Origin: Punica granatum
Lineage: Eukaryota; Streptophyta; Magnoliopsida; Myrtales; Lythraceae
DNA length: 64,000 nucleotides
Direction: 5' to 3'
NCBI RefSeq assembly: GCF_007655135.1
Contig: NC_045131.1
Coordinates: 12,942,001-13,006,000 of the forward strand
The notes under the pieces are model-generated. The model did not search any database and had not been told where the DNA came from. It saw nothing but the letters and a program-made list of their open reading frames with translations. A program made the position numbers and the translations under genes. The first letter of the stretch is position 1. Each line of letters begins with the position of its first letter. Below, piece by piece: positions 1-12,477 of this stretch.

Positions 1-3000
1 GGATCAAAATTCAGCACTTAATTTAAATGTTGAAATTTTAAGCACTTACTAGAATTAGTGCTTAAATAGTTAAGTCAAAATTGTTTGGGGATGCGACTGC
101 TGAAATTTTCAAAGTTTTTGGGATACTCACATGCCAGCCTCATATCTTCTTTTCTTTTCTTTTTGCCCAACCTATTATTATATTAAATTTTACAATTTCT
201 AAAAAGATAAATAAAATTTTTAAAAAGTTCTTTGTATTGAAGGATGCACACCAGCCCGCCCCGTGGTCCCTCTTTCTCTATCCTCTTTCTCAGTGGCTGT
301 GTTGAATGATTCGAAATTGTAATTATGTAATAAGGGGTACCGCTGTAAAAATTTAAACGTTCGGCCCTTGATTGAGCGAATTAGTAAAAAATATAAGTAG
401 GTTTGTATTTACTGAATCATTAGGTACTTTTTTTTTTACTTAACTTATTAAGTTAAGTCATTTTTTTACCATCATGGATCGATTCAAGCGAGCCGGCGCT
501 TTGTTCCTTTTAAATAAAATCTCGGATTTCAAGTTTTATAAATGGAGAAAATCTACGTTGAGAGAGTTATAACTCTTAGTGGGCCGCATGTCCGAACTGA
601 ATTAATTAAGTCTCATTAGACTTTAGAATAACAGAATGCACACCAAAAAAGTTAAGTCAACTTTTTGCGCTGAGCAAACAAACCAAATTCAATTAAGTGC
701 AGAAAAATTGACTTAAGCACTTATTTGGAGTAAACACAGACCACCTAAGACGAGGTAAAGAAAGAAAAATATAGAGCCATCAAAAACTCCTTTTGTGGAA
801 ATCAAATTCATAATTTTTAATTTTGGAACAGAATATAGCTGTTTTTTTTTTCTTCCTTTCAATTTAGGAAACCTCTTCAGGGTATCTGTTTTGGTAGTAC
901 ATGCCATTATATCTAATATTATTGGGCCAAATCAGCAGAATGTACGAAATTATAGGAAGAATATGATCCTCCACTAAGGTTTGCCCATTTGTAATATAGA
1001 ACGTTTATCGTGTCTTTGATCGTACCCCGGGACATTCTAGCCGCCTAATAATAATAATTTGCTATAAAAAGGTATCAATAGAAAACCCGGACTTTCAGGA
1101 AATAATAAAAAGAAAACAGAAAAAACCTCCCTATTGCATTTGTAGACTAGGAAAAGCGCAAAAAAAAAAAAAAGGTTCTCATGCCAGTCCAAAGAAGGGG
1201 AAAAGAAAAAAACAAAAATGCTTGAGCTACCCAAACTGAAATCAAGATTCATGTAATTGAAAAGATAAAACGAGGTGTGGTGCAATGCATATGAAAATTT
1301 ATGTGAGGCAAACTTTAAGGGTGCGTTCACTAAAAATATCTCGTAATCAGATCAAGATGTTTAAATCATGATTAAATCATTTTTTTCCTAGTGAATAAAA
1401 TTGTGATCTTACGATTCCAAAAAATTGAGCATTTAAAATTACTCCTTCCTAACAAAAGTATTTTCTGAAATGCAAACTTCTATTTTTTTTTTCTTTACAG
1501 GATTTGATGTTGTTTTACTGCTCAACTAATATCAAAATTAATTGTAATCAATAAGTTAAGAATATCTTATGATCTCACTGAAAAAGGAAAATACTGAAAT
1601 TAATTCTCTAAAATGAAGAACTATAGCATTAAGGAAGCTCTCTGACACTCAAATGAATATGTCACATTTCCCTATATTAATTTTTGGAAATTTATCCAGC
1701 CCAGGGGAAGAACCGGTTCAGGGTAACATGGTCGATTGAAAATTAATCGACTGCACTTTGTTCCAATCGATTATGTTTATTTTATAGTCGACTATATTAT
1801 CTTGGACATGTTCCGCCCCTGAATCAGATAAGCTCACATGAATTTTCGGATTTGGGCACCCCCATTGCATAATTTGGTTCAACTGCATTCTCTGTATATT
1901 CTATTCCACCTGAAGTTGCGAAGCAGATAGTGAATAAAATAATCTTTTCTCACGATTAAATGGGGAGGAAGAGCTAATAATCTTTTAGAATTAAGCAAAA
2001 TCAATGGCCAAGATTCACATACTCAGCGGACCATTTTCTCTTTTGTTGCAAATAAATTTTATGGTACTTTCTTGCTTTTTTTTCAATGAAATTGTATGTA
2101 ATCACAATTTATTGGTTAGGATTAATCTCGTTTATTTATCACAAGGTGTTTTTAATAAATTTCGATTTTTTCTGTAATGCAAGCATGCGCAAAATCTATC
2201 TATTAAAAGCTTAATTTATTGTTAAATGCTTTCTTGCTTTAAGTGGCGGGACGGATTCACCCAAGAACTCCTCACTAACGACGGATTTAATATAATTGTA
2301 GTTATATTGAGCAGAATTACAATTTTCACTCATTCCTTTCCATTTATGAATCAAATGCCATCTCCTTCCATGCGTATCACAACTATATTATTCTCTAAAA
2401 AAATATAGTACTCTTTCTTTTTTCTTTTTTCTTTTTTCTTTTTATAAGCAGTAATATAGTACTCTATGTATACGTGCATACCCAATTTGGCCCACTAATG
2501 ACCTACCCTAAAATTGCATAATTTAAAGTGTGGTCAGCAAAGTTTATTAAAGGTGGGGTGATCATGAGTCAAAATGCCACCTAAAAGAGCTAGCTAATGG
2601 TGTCGCTTCCATTTCCAAGTATAGCAATGTACTAAATTACTAATAATACATTTGCACCAGAAGGGGAAAACAAGCCCACCCTCGGGACAGTGATTAATGT
2701 CTAAAGATAGATTTTCATGTGACTACACATGCATAATTAATTAACAATAAACACAAGTGCTGTTAATTTTAACTTTTGATTTTCCAATTAAGGGTAAGTA
2801 CACACGTACAGTCGTGATATGTACACTTTTCCAGCTTTTTGATACCACGGTATTGCCTTTAGGTGCTAATTGATTTTGGGTGCATGCATGATGATGACCA
2901 TCTCTACGGGATCGAATTGCGACGAATTACTTTTCCAGCCAAAAAATAAGAGAGAGAGCATTGGGACAATTACTATTTGGTCTTTCTTCCTTTCTTTGGC

Positions 3001-3832
3001 TTCAAGCTTTATTACAATTTTTCTATTGATTCTTATTAAATATTTAGAGCTGGAAATTAACTTTCTGTGGCGACTTCAAACAATGAAGGCAAACCTGCCA
3101 CTGGATCAAGATTGATCACTAAATTAATTCTTACGTGTTGGATCACACAATCAAGGGCTGATTGAGAAAGGGGATTTAATTAACTAGTTCAGTGGCACCC
3201 AACCTCGAGTTGAAATAAATTTATACTAATTAAGTTTAATTCTCATTACTGAAAATTTTCGTATTCAATTATTTACTCAAAAAGTAGAAACAAATGCAAG
3301 ACTGGGCTAGTCTTTGAACCATACATAGCTAGAGCTTCTCTAGTCTATTAGACATATCTTTTTTTTTTCCCAGTAATATTCAAAGTTGTAGGAGTTAACC
3401 GCTCTCATAATTCTTGAAATTGAATATTTAGGATTACTCTCCCTCCTAATAAGTGTTCTTCTATGCCTAACGACTATCCCATTCTAAAGTTGTTGCATGG
3501 GACTTGGCAAGTATCCAGTTTTGCCTTGATAATTAAGCAAACATGCTTTGCCAAGAGGTTTAGCAAAAATATTGGAGAAGCTTGTTCCAAGACAACCTGC
3601 ATTTGAGGAAATATTTTCCAAAGTTCAGGTAGTTATGTCACGTTTAGTAGATCGAAATGAATGGGTTCCATCAATAGAGTTAAATATAATTAAAGTGAGA
3701 GAAAATGATTTGAAAACATGAAGAAGGGTAATTTATTAGAAAAAATTATTTACCAAGACGTCATTCTATATAAATATATAAATTTAACAACTAAAACATA
3801 TTTATATATATATATATGCGTATATATATAAA
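1..3832. other. Gene-free AT-rich DNA
   Basis: I see no coding region here; the open frames are short, low in complexity and lack family motifs. There is a short run of a TTTTTC-type repeat near 2410-2443. The stretch starting near 1319 (GGTGCGTTCACT) resembles a MITE terminus, but I found no matching second end. Confidence 0.6.
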
Positions 3833-3975
3833 GAAGGTGTAGTGTAATGACTAACGTTCTCGTCTAGTAATCAAGATGTTTCAGATTCGGTACACGGTGA
3901 GACTACACATTCTCATTTATTAGTTATTAGAATTTCTATTTTATTTTATTAGACCGATAGACCTCGATTATAACT
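3833..3975 (+). mobile_element. tRNA-derived SINE, copy 1
   Basis: This is one of five related short elements in the window (also near 4995, 25535, 26655 and, inverted, 48145). Each has a box A-like start (GTGTAATGACTAACG here), then a CTCGTCTAGTAATC segment, a box B-like AGATTCGG, a GTGAGACTAC segment, and an AT-rich tail with TTTATTAGTTATT. The A-box/B-box spacing is that of a tRNA promoter, but no cloverleaf forms, so this is a SINE and not a tRNA gene. Confidence 0.6.
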
Positions 3976-4200
3976 GAAAAAATTGAGTATTTTATATGAA
4001 GGATTATTACCAGGTTGAAGAAAATGATCATCCTATACTCTTTCTTTCTTTTTTGATGAATATGGTAGAATACTCTTTCAAACTCATAAAAAAAATGCTA
4101 AATAAAAAAAAATGAAGTGGAAGGATGAGATATCATTTCCATTTCTTTATATGTGTACCAAACGTACTACAGCTAGGTAAGTATTCGATCAGATGGACTA

Positions 4201-4463
4201 TACCGCTCTGTTTGGTTTCAGAGTCGCGGTTTAAAATTTTAACTTTAACTTTAACTCAATACACTACATAACAAAACATACTTTTCCAAAGTCAAACTGA
4301 TGGGCCCCATATATTATTCAATATACAATCACATACACTACCCAATACACTACACAACAAAACTGGTGGGGTCCACAGGCCCTATATTTTTTTTTATCTT
4401 TTTCCATAATCAAAATCAAAATTACAAATTCAAAACTTTAACTCTGAAATCAGACGCACTGTA
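4201..4463. mobile_element. MITE with TTTCAGAG-containing inverted ends
   Basis: The left end (TACCGCTCTGTTTGG, then TTTCAGAG) is an imperfect inverted copy of the right end (TTCAGACGCACTGTA read backwards gives TACAGTGCGTCTGA, then TTTCAGAG). The interior is AT-rich and non-coding. A CTA trinucleotide flanks both ends and could be the target duplication. The superfamily is uncertain; Harbinger/Tourist-like is the best guess. Confidence 0.5.
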
Positions 4464-4610
4464 CTAGTTCTCAATGGTTTTGCACGAAGCTTCTAGGTAA
4501 AGCAGGATATTATATTTCAAAAAGAAGGATATATATAGTAGTATAAATATTATCAATAGAAGGGATCGTCTAATATCATCTTGTTTCTTAAATAAGATTG
4601 GTGTTTCTTA

Positions 4611-4901
4611 GCTTGCGTTTGGTTTTCAAGTTAGATCATTATCCAACTCAACTTGATTTTGTATAATGATTATAAGTATTGATAAATATATAGATCGGTG
4701 AGAATATATATATATATATATATATATTATGCATAGATAGATATAAAAATAGATAGAGAATTATAAAATTAATTATGAAAATGGTTATGAAAAATTACGG
4801 ATGAAAAAAATGACAAAACAGTAATGATTGTAGTGTTGAATTAAAAAAAAAAGAGTTGAATTAGATAGCGTAAAATATTTTATTTAAAAACCAAACAAAG
4901 C
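4611..4901. mobile_element. Tourist-like MITE
   Basis: The left end, GCTTGCGTTTGGTTTTCAAG, follows a TTA. The right end reads inverted as TGCTTTGTTTGGTTTTTAAA. The inner sequence (GAGTTGAATTAGATAGCG near the right end, AACTCAACTT near the left) is also inverted. It contains an (AT)n microsatellite at about 4703-4730. No coding capacity. Confidence 0.5.
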
Positions 4902-4994
4902 ATTGATATTCTCCGACAGTTACCTTTGTTGCGACTTTACGGAATTACTCTTTGTAAATCTCACTATATTGAAAAGAAAAACAAAGCATATGAA

Positions 4995-5160
4995 AAGAGG
5001 ATATAGCGTAGCGGTGCACGCTCTCGCCTGTTAATCTAGATGTCAATGTTCCATTTCTAGTGAGACTACTCATGCCGCTTTATTAGTTATTTAACATTTA
5101 TCTTTCATTGTATTAGAACTTGGGCCTTCTTTGTAAACATAATAATAAAAATATACCCAT
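4995..5160 (+). mobile_element. tRNA-derived SINE, copy 2
   Basis: This copy gives the clearest box A in the family (TAGCGTAGCGGTGCACGCTC). CTCGCCTGTTAATCTAGATG follows, then a degenerate box B, GTGAGACTACTCATG and TTTATTAGTTATTT. It lies only about 1 kb from copy 1 in the same orientation. Confidence 0.6.
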
Positions 5161-5561
5161 CACTCATTTCCTCTTTGTCGCACTTTCCCCTTTCACTCCT
5201 ACTCTCTGCGTTTCTTTCATATGTCACCCTCCATTTTCTTTTGTTGTTTCTTTTTTTAATGTCATTTTATTTAACTTTCTTCTGTCCTTAGAAGATTTTT
5301 AATATAACTTAGATTAATTTAAGCGAGTGCAAGCTCTATGTAATGATAAACGGAGAGGCTGATTCTCAAGAAAGATTGTCACAGACTTGTGGAGGTATAT
5401 GCCTTTCAAACTAGAGATTTTTCATTTTGGTAATTTGCCAAAATCACATACATGAGGGGGCTAAATGCTAATGGGTCAAAGTTGAATGTCACATATATTG
5501 CAAATCTATTATAATATATAAAAGTCGATAAGCGACTATAAGAAGTTATAATTTGAAAACC

Positions 5562-6150
5562 CTCAGCTCACGATTAATTGTCTTCTCGACTTCTCGAAGT
5601 ATTTAATTCTTCGCGATAGATTTGTGTATTTGTCTGTTCTTTCCCCTTGGTACTTCGTAAGTAGACTCTCTCTTTAAAGACGGAAAATTTCTTACCCTCA
5701 GTTCACGGTTGATTGTTTTCTAAACTTCTCAAAGTATTTATAGGGTGTGTTTGTTTTTTAAAAAATTTTCAACTCAACTCAACTCAACTTATCTTCAATT
5801 CAACAACACAATTATTACTTTTTAAATTTTTTAATTTTTTTAATCATTCAATTCAATTTTTAATATTAAATTCTCTCAACTATTCATTACTTTTTCACAA
5901 TTCAATAATACAATCATTACTCAATCATTACTTAATCATTACTTTCTCTCAACTATTCATTACTTTCTCACATTTTTTCTCATAATTCAACAATATAATC
6001 ATTACAAACCAATTAAAACCAGAATTCAATTCAACTCAACTCTAAATACAAACGTACTCTTAATCTTTGGTGATAGATTTGCGTATATTTCTACTCTTTC
6101 TACTTGATACTTTGTAAGTAGACTCTCTCTCTTTAAAGATGGAAGCTTCC
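5562..6150 (+). repeat. Direct duplication, second copy split by a MITE
   Basis: Copy 1 (about 5562-5688) starts CCCTCAGCTCACG and ends with AAGTAGACTCTCTCTTTAAA. Copy 2 starts at about 5696 with CCCTCAGTTCACG, stops at AAAGTATTTA (5740), and resumes at 6060 with TTAATCTTTGG, ending in the same AAGTAGACTCTCTCT motif. The 319 bases between are a MITE. Copy 1 therefore preserves the empty insertion site. Confidence 0.75.
5741..6059. mobile_element. Tourist/Harbinger-like MITE with TTA duplication
   Basis: The element sits between two TTA trinucleotides (5738-5740 and 6060-6062). Comparison with the uninterrupted neighbouring copy shows a single TTA at that point, so the 3-bp duplication is real. 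The ends are GGGTGTGTTTG and, inverted, GAGTACGTTTG, each followed by CAACTCAACTC/GAGTTGAGTTG. The interior repeats a motif of the type ACTATTCATTACTTT. Relatives lie at 12138, 26414 and 55990. A TTA duplication is typical of PIF/Harbinger elements. Confidence 0.7.
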
Positions 6151-6289
6151 CGAATAAATTTTAAATTAAAATAAAATTCATAATTTGGGAAATTTTTCAA
6201 TAAATTAATATTTTTTCTTGAAATATGATACCGAAGCCCAATAAATAAATATTTTTACATACCTGCACGATGCGTGGGCTTGCACCTAA

Positions 6290-8508
6290 GGAAACCTAAA
6301 ACAAACAAAGCAATTAATCCGTTGCATAATTTCAATCCGTGACAGGAGGGTCCAGACCAATATATGCATAATTTCGACCTTTTCTCTTTCTTTTTCTTAG
6401 ATCTTGTTTAGTATGCCGGAATCAAATGAAATAGAACAAAGTGAACATTTTTTCCTTCCACTTCATCTTCTTATTTAGTATCACTTATGTGAGTTGAAAA
6501 TGGTATTTTCTTTAATTTGATGGCATGAGCATTCCCTCAAATATAATAAGGGTTGATCATTCTCTTATTTCATCTATTTTTTTGTAAGTATCATACATGT
6601 TCTTTTAACTTATATGATATATATCTAAGATTATATATAAAATGATATCTTGGTAAATAAATCTAATGGTATAATTATATTCTTTCATCTTACAATGATC
6701 AATAAAAAATTTCAACTTTTTACTCAATACCATCACATTTCATTTTATAAAGCCAATTCCATTTATTTTCATTTTATTTCGGCGTACAAAATGGGGCCTA
6801 AGAGGCTTGAATAATTCAAGAAACATTATTCCAAATGAAGGCCAACATATTCATCTAACGCGAATGTCAATTGACATGGAAGTAAATCCTAAATGCAAGG
6901 TTCAAAATTATCGCAAATATATCCCGACTTTTTCATCTATGATTCAAAAAGCAATTGATTTTATGTCGAAAATTTCATTCTCCTTTCTTATTTATAAAAT
7001 GTGTCTATCTTATATGTATTATTATTACACTGGAAGAGGGTGTACGGACAATAATGTAGTGGTATAACTTTGAATTTTCTTGTGTAGATTGGCTTGCAAG
7101 ACAGGCGATTTCTTTTCCTTTAGGTGTTCATATTTTTAATTCGAATCCTAACAGCTTACTCCACTTGTTATTAGATCTTGTTGGGATTTCTACCCCTCGT
7201 CTTTGCTTAGTTTAATTCATTTTGGCTTCGACCCTTCTTTACCCAAAAAATACCTTTAATATAATTTTTTTAATTAATAACTAACAATCAAATTACAATT
7301 ATAATCACAAATGCACATAATTAACAATTATATTTTCTTCGTCACTTTCCCACTCAGCTCTCTCCCTCTCCCTCTCTCTCGTCTATAGATTGACCTCACT
7401 CATCTCTCTTTTTACTAAATCAAATTTATTTATTTATTAATTTTTAAATCTAATTTATTTAGTAAATAATTTTCATGATATTAATATTGATTGATAATTA
7501 GCCCTAGGTCTATTTAACATTTCTTTTGCTTTAACTTATATTATAAATTTAAATTTATTTATTAGTAACTTTAAGTTAAATAAAATTCGTGCATAGAGCA
7601 GGTGTATGTAGATGGACGGACATAGATATATAAGGCTAATGTAAATGTCACTGCCCTCATCAAGTAGGATCTCCCTAGCAGGCTAAAAGATGGATTCTCA
7701 TTCTTATCTTGTCAAATTTTGCATATCTAAGATCTTGTCTTCTTTCACCCGAGTCTACCATACAAAGCACATCAACAAAATACGTTAGATAATTTCTGAC
7801 AGGAATCAGCAGACAAGGATCGCAAGTTACTAGCAATCATTCGAGACCCCGGCCAGTAATAAAACCACCCATATCCATGGATATATTTTCTTGGTCGGGT
7901 AATGATAATCGAATAAAACTGGCAATATTCTTACAATAACGTTTTCTTCTATTAAAGTTTATTCCATTTTTTTCCCTTTTTTCTTTCGGTAGGAACTAGA
8001 CGTGGTCGAGAGCTCCATTTTTCCCTTTCAATCATTGCATTCACCCTATTAACCTTACGCAGAGTTTTTGTTATTGTTTATGTTCCGCATCTTCTGTTCG
8101 TCTTTCGTGTTAAATTAACGGTCGGTATATTTCACTCATTTACATATTTCATTCTTCCCATTGAAGAGTAGATTATATAAATTGAAAAGCTTTTGGAATC
8201 CATTTGACGTATAATATTTTCAAGAAGGCCTAGTATATATACAAGAGAGCAAGGTACCTGCGCTACACGTAGGAATCTTATATAAGAAAGACTAACAAAT
8301 AAATAATTAGACTAAAAAAGACTAAATATTGATGCATTGAAAATTTAAAATAGCAAGAAAGAACCCGCAAGCAAAAAACTCACTATCAATTTGACATTGG
8401 CTGAGGAAGAAACGTTGGAAACAGTAGAGAAGAGAATATAGGGAGAAAAATAGGGATGCGATTAGGAATTTACCATCATGCCCTTAATTTAGTGATCTTT
8501 TATTAAAA
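6290..8508. other. Gene-free intergenic DNA
   Basis: No supported gene. The stretch 7050-7250 has a box A-like GTAGTGGTATAACT and a box B-like AATTCGAATCC at SINE spacing and may be a second, different SINE. CT-rich sequence lies at about 7358-7382. A CTAG plus hairpin (CCTGCGCTACACGTAGG at about 8258) resembles a decayed Helitron 3' end on the minus strand. Confidence 0.45.
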
Positions 8509-10395
8509 CTAGTAAATCTACATGTGCGTTGTATGTGAAATATTTTCGAACGAATTATAATGCATACTACTGAAATGTAGGAAAATGTAAACATAATTTA
8601 AATTTCATTAAAAAAATTTTGAGCATATATAACATGCTTCATTACATATTGATTAGTTTAAGTGAACAAAATCAACAAATATATATTATTAATTGATCAT
8701 CAAAATCAATTGATAAAACTTTAATTTAAATTAAAAGTAATTGTTGTGCCCAAACTAAAAATAATAATTAAGTTGATTTACATATAAAATTCTATTTATA
8801 AAAAATTTCAAAAATAATATTAAAAATGAATCATACCTCTTTACATAAAATAAAATCTCATTAGGCGATAGTGCTCAGAAACTAAATTTTATATCTACAG
8901 AGATTTAAAATGATATAAGTTTATCTAACCTGAGAATTGACATAATTTATCATTGTAAATGGTGGAAAACTCATTATCGTATCAGATCAGTTACATTACC
9001 AAAGTCCTATGAAAAAGATTTAAACTTGTATCATGGAAGTATTAAGAAATATAAATGTGTAGTTTTAACAAATATAATATATTATGAAAACAGAATACAT
9101 TAGGTGCTATTAATTACGAAAATATTCAATAAGGTACAATTTTTTAATATTTAAACTAAATAAATATTTTCAGTTTTTTTATATTTTTTAAAATTCTTAG
9201 TAAAGAAGATTATTTATGAATTATTAATAAGTCTCAAATTTATGACTTTTACATACTTTTTTCACAATATATAATTTAATAAAATTTTAATACTTAATTT
9301 TACGTAAGTATTTTCTAATGAAATATTCACATAATATATCTTGAATTTTTACAGTTTTCATGATTATATAAGAAGCATGTTTGAATTACCCAATCTTCAA
9401 ATAAAATAATTTTTCATATGTTATCAAAATTTTCAAATATGTATTTCCGTATCATTTCATGCAATCCTCAAGCTCCATGCCTAGTATTCAATATGAGGTA
9501 TGACAATAGCCTGTTTAAAAAGAAATATATTATGAATCTCTTATTTTCCATGCTAATTTTTATACATGTATATATTTAAAGTATGAAAAATTACATTATT
9601 AAAATGATACATACTTATTGTTGGTCTTTTGAATAAATTAAGCATCAAAACAAATGAAGAGGCAACAACCCAATTATATTCTCATTGCATGTAAAATGAG
9701 AGGCAAAGTATCATAAAATAAAATTAAGGTAATAAATTAATTATTAATACAAAGCCTTGGCATTTGGCCAGAAGTAAGAACAAAATCAAGATAATTGGGA
9801 TAGAAAAGAGTGAAATTTGTTAAAAATGACAAAAAAAATCATCTACTCATAATTCTAACTTTCTGAAAAAAATAGAAACAAGCTCAAAACTAATGAATGA
9901 GGAATAATTATAAATAATCATCTTTATGTGTAAAGTGGGTGTAACTGTATTTTATCTTAATTTTTGTTTTGAGATCTCTATAACATGAAATATATATGTG
10001 AAAATATAGCAATTAAAAATTTAAAAAAATGACTCGATACTTAGACACAATTAGAAAATATAATTACAAAATCTTACTTCACCAACCCAAATCTGCATTG
10101 GTAAGGAAATATCAATAAGAGTTTGTCCATTTAAATCAAGAGCCAGTTGTTTTTCCTTCATTAAACTCCATGAAAACTTTATTTACATGTATTCTTTAGA
10201 AAATGAAAAACAGAAACCTCATCTATGTACTTATAAAAAAAAACAAACATCGTCTTTCTTCCCTCCTTTGTGGTCTTTCTCTTTAGGGAAAATTGATGTC
10301 TTTGTCTTCTCTCTTCCTCTCTCCTTCCTCCTCTCTTTTCTACAAACTCCAACCAAATCCATGGCTCTTGGCTAGACTACAATTCTCTCTCACTC

Positions 10396-10455
<60 letters not shown>

Positions 10456-12103
10456 ATTGGAGAATTGAGAAGCAGAGGCTTACGCTCACCGGTGGATAAA
10501 AAAACTAAAATAAAGGACAAAAAATTAAATTACTAAAATGTGCGGTTATGATACAATGTAAAATGAACATGGTGATAAATAGGTTCATTTTTACTTGTCT
10601 CTTCATTCACCTATATTCAATGGCAATTAGAAATTCAAGATCATATAAGCATGTAAAATAAGAATGATAATTCTTCATCTACTTGAGATTAAATAAGGAT
10701 TGAAATAGTTGAATGGCCCAAGAAAATAAAATAGATCAAGAGATGTAGAATAACTAAAGTGAGGGAGACAAGAGACGATCAAATAATCTCGAAAAAATGG
10801 AAGAGTCGATGACATGTTAAATATTATTTGCTGATGACGTGTTAAAAACCTATAAATAAAATAAAATGGATGTTTTATAAGAGAGATTACATACTTTTTT
10901 TATGTCATATGAACATGATCACTGAGATTTTCTAGCAACAAGACCCAGAATTTCTAGAGATTTTTCATCGAATTATTAGAGAGAATAATTTCATAAAAAG
11001 GGGGAAGTTTGAATAGTTTCTCATATGTCTCTTAAAAAACCGGAAAGTATATATATAGTAGCAATGAATATACTTTTTCGAATAGCCATGTCCGTTTAGA
11101 TCACAATCACATCATTTCACCGACCAATCACAATTTTTCAAATATGAAATATGAAATTATATATTTCTTTTATTATGCCATTTATGATGATTAATTATAC
11201 TTGCACTTATTTAATCATTAGATTTGATTGTCTAATTACATTATAGTTTTCTTTTTATAATTTTTTTGTTTATGCTAAAAAAATATTTTTCAAATAAAAT
11301 AAAAAAGTGATGTGAATGTTATTTCATCATGAGCGGTGCGAGGGCATCTTAAGAAATTATTTTTGCTCGTATTTTTTGAGTGAAAAGAAATCAATCAATA
11401 GGCAAAAGGCATAGTGATTTAAAAAGTGTAGATTTATTATGTTAATTATATACATGAGTAAATTTGTAATATCACTGTGTTAAGTGTGGGTAAAATGGGA
11501 AGAAGAATTGAAGAAACATAATAGGAGGGATCGTACTTTTGTATATAGTATAGATATAGATGTCGATTTAGAATTATAGAACCATACTCGAGGTTTCAAC
11601 AGTTTTTTCTTCGAAATGTGTTTGTTCATGTGAAAAAGCATATAAGTGTAGGTGTCTCTTCAATAGTTACTTTCACTTATATTGTTTGAGTAAAAGGACA
11701 CTAACTAAAAGTTATGATAATTATAAGAGTTGGTTATGGAAGGGATAGAATTGTAGTATCATTATAAAATTGAGGGCAAATTTGAACAAAATATTACAAA
11801 GAAAGCATCTTCTAGACACGTAACAAAATATAAATTGTATTTTAAAATTTTATAGAGCAGATGTACCAGCAATGAATGATAAATCTTTCAAAAGGGTCTT
11901 TCAAAATAGACGTCATGCGACAGTTAAAGAGAATTCACAATGAGTCGTCGGAATATAAATATATTGTTAAGGGTACGATCAAAAATCACAAGCCATAAGT
12001 GTATTAGAAAAAGTTACGAGAGTATAAGGGTATTTTCGAAATTATTAAAATTGAAGAAACATTTCCGACGTGCTCATACTTTTATATATAGTATAGATAT
12101 AGA
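8509..12103 (-). mobile_element. Helitron-like region, minus strand, probably nested
   Basis: Read on the minus strand, the 3' edge is at 8509-8512 (CTAG followed by T) with a nearby imperfect hairpin containing CAACGCACATG. Two typical Helitron 5' edges occur on the right, at 11560 and at 12103. Both read TCTATATCTATACTATATA on the minus strand and both are preceded by A. The simplest reading is one Helitron at 8509-11560 beside or inside an older one ending at 12103. No Rep/helicase coding sequence is visible, so these would be non-autonomous. The interior is strongly AT-rich. Confidence 0.4.
10383..10453 (+). repeat. (CT)n microsatellite
   Basis: A CT dinucleotide run of about 70 bases, with a few interruptions at its left end. 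The Leu-Ser-rich open frame over it is an artefact of the repeat. Confidence 0.95.
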
Positions 12104-12137
12104 TAGCATTGGTGATTTCGGAACACAAAAGTGAGAC

Positions 12138-12477
12138 CATAGTGTGTTTAGTTTTAGAATTGAGTTTTGATTTTAGTTTATTTATAATGATTGTATTATT
12201 GAAGTATGAGAAAAAGTGTGAAAAAGTAATGAATAGTTAAGAGATAGTTATGATTGTGTTATTGAATTGTGGAAAAAGTAATGAATAGTTAAGAGAAAGT
12301 AATGATTGTGTTGTTTAATTGTGGAAAAAGTAATGAATAGTTTATAAAATTTAGTATTAAAAATTGAATTGAATGGTTAAAAAATAAAAAAGTAATAATT
12401 GTATTATTGAATTGAAAATAAGTGGAGTAGAGTTAAAAATATAGTAAAAAACGGTTTGTAAAACCAAACAAAACATA
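12138..12477. mobile_element. Tourist-like MITE with internal tandem repeats
   Basis: Same family as 5741-6059. The start is TAGTGTGTTTAGTTTTAGAA and the end reads inverted as TATGTTTTGTTTGGTTTTAC. The interior carries about three copies of a roughly 50-base unit built on GTAATGAATAGTTAAGAG and ATGATTGTGTTATTGAATTG. No coding capacity. Confidence 0.55.

Larger units (their letters stand above)
5505..6289 (+). mobile_element. Possible non-autonomous Helitron containing a MITE
   Basis: The left edge, A|TCTATTATAATATATAAAAG, is the usual form of a plant Helitron 5' end. The right edge is a small hairpin (CACGATGCGTG near 6266) followed by CTAA at 6286-6289. The base after CTAA is G, not the expected T, so this call is tentative. 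Inside is a duplicated segment, one copy of which is interrupted by the MITE at 5741-6059. Confidence 0.35.

Noticed and set aside
1319..1440. MITE-like terminus GGTGCGTTCACT
   Set aside because: No matching inverted end or target duplication found.
3833..5160. Possible tRNA genes
   Set aside because: Box A and box B are present but no cloverleaf or acceptor stem forms; these are SINEs.
10293..10499. 68-codon open frame rich in Leu and Ser
   Set aside because: It is a translation of the (CT)n microsatellite.
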